Origin: Adiantum capillus-veneris
Taxonomy: Eukaryota > Streptophyta > Polypodiopsida > Polypodiales > Pteridaceae
Direction of reading: 5' to 3'
NCBI GenBank assembly: GCA_014529385.2
Contig: CM043947.1
Coordinates: 103,753,811 to 103,817,810, forward strand
DNA length: 64,000 nucleotides
Of the stretch, positions 63,169 through 64,000 are shown piece after piece. Both the position numbers and the translations under genes were made by a program. A model generated the notes under the pieces. It did no database searches, was not told the origin of the DNA, and saw only the letters and a program-made list of their open reading frames with translations. How positions within the stretch are numbered: the first letter of the stretch is position 1; every line of letters starts with the position of its first letter.

Positions 63169-63789
63169 ACGACAAGTGGGAGTGAAAGTCTCTTCATAAT
63201 CTATGCCTTTTTGCAGTGCATAACCCTTTGCGACAAGTCGAGCCTTATGGTGATTGATCTCACCATCTCACTTGCGTTTCAACTTGTAAACCCACTTCGT
63301 ACCGATGGCCTTTTTGCCAGGAGGCAAATCACATAAAGTCCATGTGTCATTTTCTATAAGTGCATCATATTCTGATTGCATGACAGCCATCCAATTTTTT
63401 GAATTTTGTGCTTCATCAAAAGAGAGAGGTTCCTCAACATCATGCAAGCTAGACACAACCAAAGCATAACAATCTGATGCATAAGATGCATGGTGAGAGC
63501 CTGAACGAGTACAACTAGACAAAGGTGCATCCAATTTACTATCACGCAAAGTGTGCACCAGCCATTTTGACATACCTCTAGCCTGCTCATTTTCAGCCCT
63601 TTCCTCATCAAGTACATCATGTACATCTGCATCAGTAATAGGCTGATCTGTAACATTTTCAGAAACCCCCATAGGCTGTACATTTGCTCCATTGGAAATT
63701 ACATTCGTATTTCCACCACTGAAAAGAGGCAACAAAGTGTCATAAATGTCTTGTGAGCTTACATTACTTTCTCTAGTACATGACATCAA
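63169..63789 (-). pseudogene. copia integrase-RT linker and RT N-terminus
   Basis: 173 codons: polar linker, then MQSEYDALIENDTWTLCDLP and KKAIGTKWVYKLK, the RVT_2 entry, ending at TGA (63268) in a K-stop-DGEI context. Coding-like sequence continues from there (KARLVAKGYA, DYEETFTP) to meet 63168. Confidence 0.9.
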
Positions 63790-63971
63790 GGGCTGAACAG
63801 AAACAATACATCCTGTGAAACCAGAATACGTTTTGTTTGCGGATGATACAACCTGTAACCTTTGCTTTCAGCACTATAACGAACAAAAATACATTTGATA
63901 GCCTTATCATCCAATTTTCTACGCTGTGTTTGTGGCACCAAAGCATATGCCGAACAACCAAAAACACGCAT
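63786..63971 (-). pseudogene. copia integrase C-terminal end
   Basis: MRVFGCSAYALVP, KAIKCIFVRYS, GYRLYHP and ILVSQDVLF: the conserved end of copia integrase. A TGA follows before the linker. The rest lies beyond the window. Confidence 0.9.
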
Positions 63972-64000
63972 GTGCTCAATAGAAGGCTTTCTAGCATGCC

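Larger units (their letters stand above)
61642..64000 (-). mobile_element. Ty1/copia element, 3' half, runs off the right edge
   Basis: LTR, PPT, RNase H, RT and the end of integrase in copia order on the minus strand. Integrase core, protease, gag and 5' LTR are beyond base 64000. Distinct from the copia at 1-4262 (different RT and LTR context). Confidence 0.93.

Overview
This window looks like intergenic DNA from a large, repeat-filled plant nuclear genome. Nearly everything recognisable is long-terminal-repeat (LTR) retrotransposon sequence: Ty1/copia, chromodomain-bearing and non-chromodomain Ty3/gypsy, and LTR elements with no reverse transcriptase. I see no convincing host gene, no rRNA or tRNA gene and no CRISPR array. 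Plant affinity rests on the copia UBN2-type gag, the plant-type primer-binding sites (initiator-Met and Asp-like) and the plant chromovirus chromodomains. The species or order cannot be resolved from the sequence alone.

Layout. 1-4262: minus-strand copia element, decayed but with all domains recognisable, its 3' end off the left edge. 5540-6180: plus-strand fossil of gypsy integrase. 6397-19771: complete 13.4 kb minus-strand gypsy element with 475/477 bp LTRs, TSD ATCAC, PPT, PBS, gag, protease, RT/RNase H, integrase and a long third ORF after pol. A 2.26 kb solo LTR of another family (11834-14090) is nested in its integrase and carries extreme poly-G runs. 21480-22283: plus-strand chromovirus tail. 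23813-31530: decayed chromovirus-like element with LTRs of unequal length. 31531-39463: minus-strand chromovirus whose protease-RT-RNase H block is duplicated in tandem, with an unexplained 158-codon ORF before gag. 39464-40459: LTR-like segment.

41885-45305: minus-strand gag-protease remnant without RT, followed by a higher-order tandem array (45540-47480) built around nine near-perfect 20 bp palindromes. 47952-49480: LTR of the same family as the nested solo LTR, then a PBS, a gag-only coding region, a PPT and an LTR of a different type containing a 69 bp minisatellite. 53645-59570: structurally complete, very young 5.9 kb element (LTRs about 99.5% identical by eye, TSD TAAAG) without RT, encoding a protease-like ORF with a repeated W-V/I-P-K motif. 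61642-64000: minus-strand copia element running off the right edge.

All coding regions are broken by in-frame stops or frameshifts, so no element here looks autonomously active. The 53645-59570 element could be mobilised in trans. The best candidates for something undescribed are the palindrome array, the young RT-less element, the third ORF of the 13.4 kb element, and the 158-codon ORF at 38829-39305. Boundaries and identities were read by eye.
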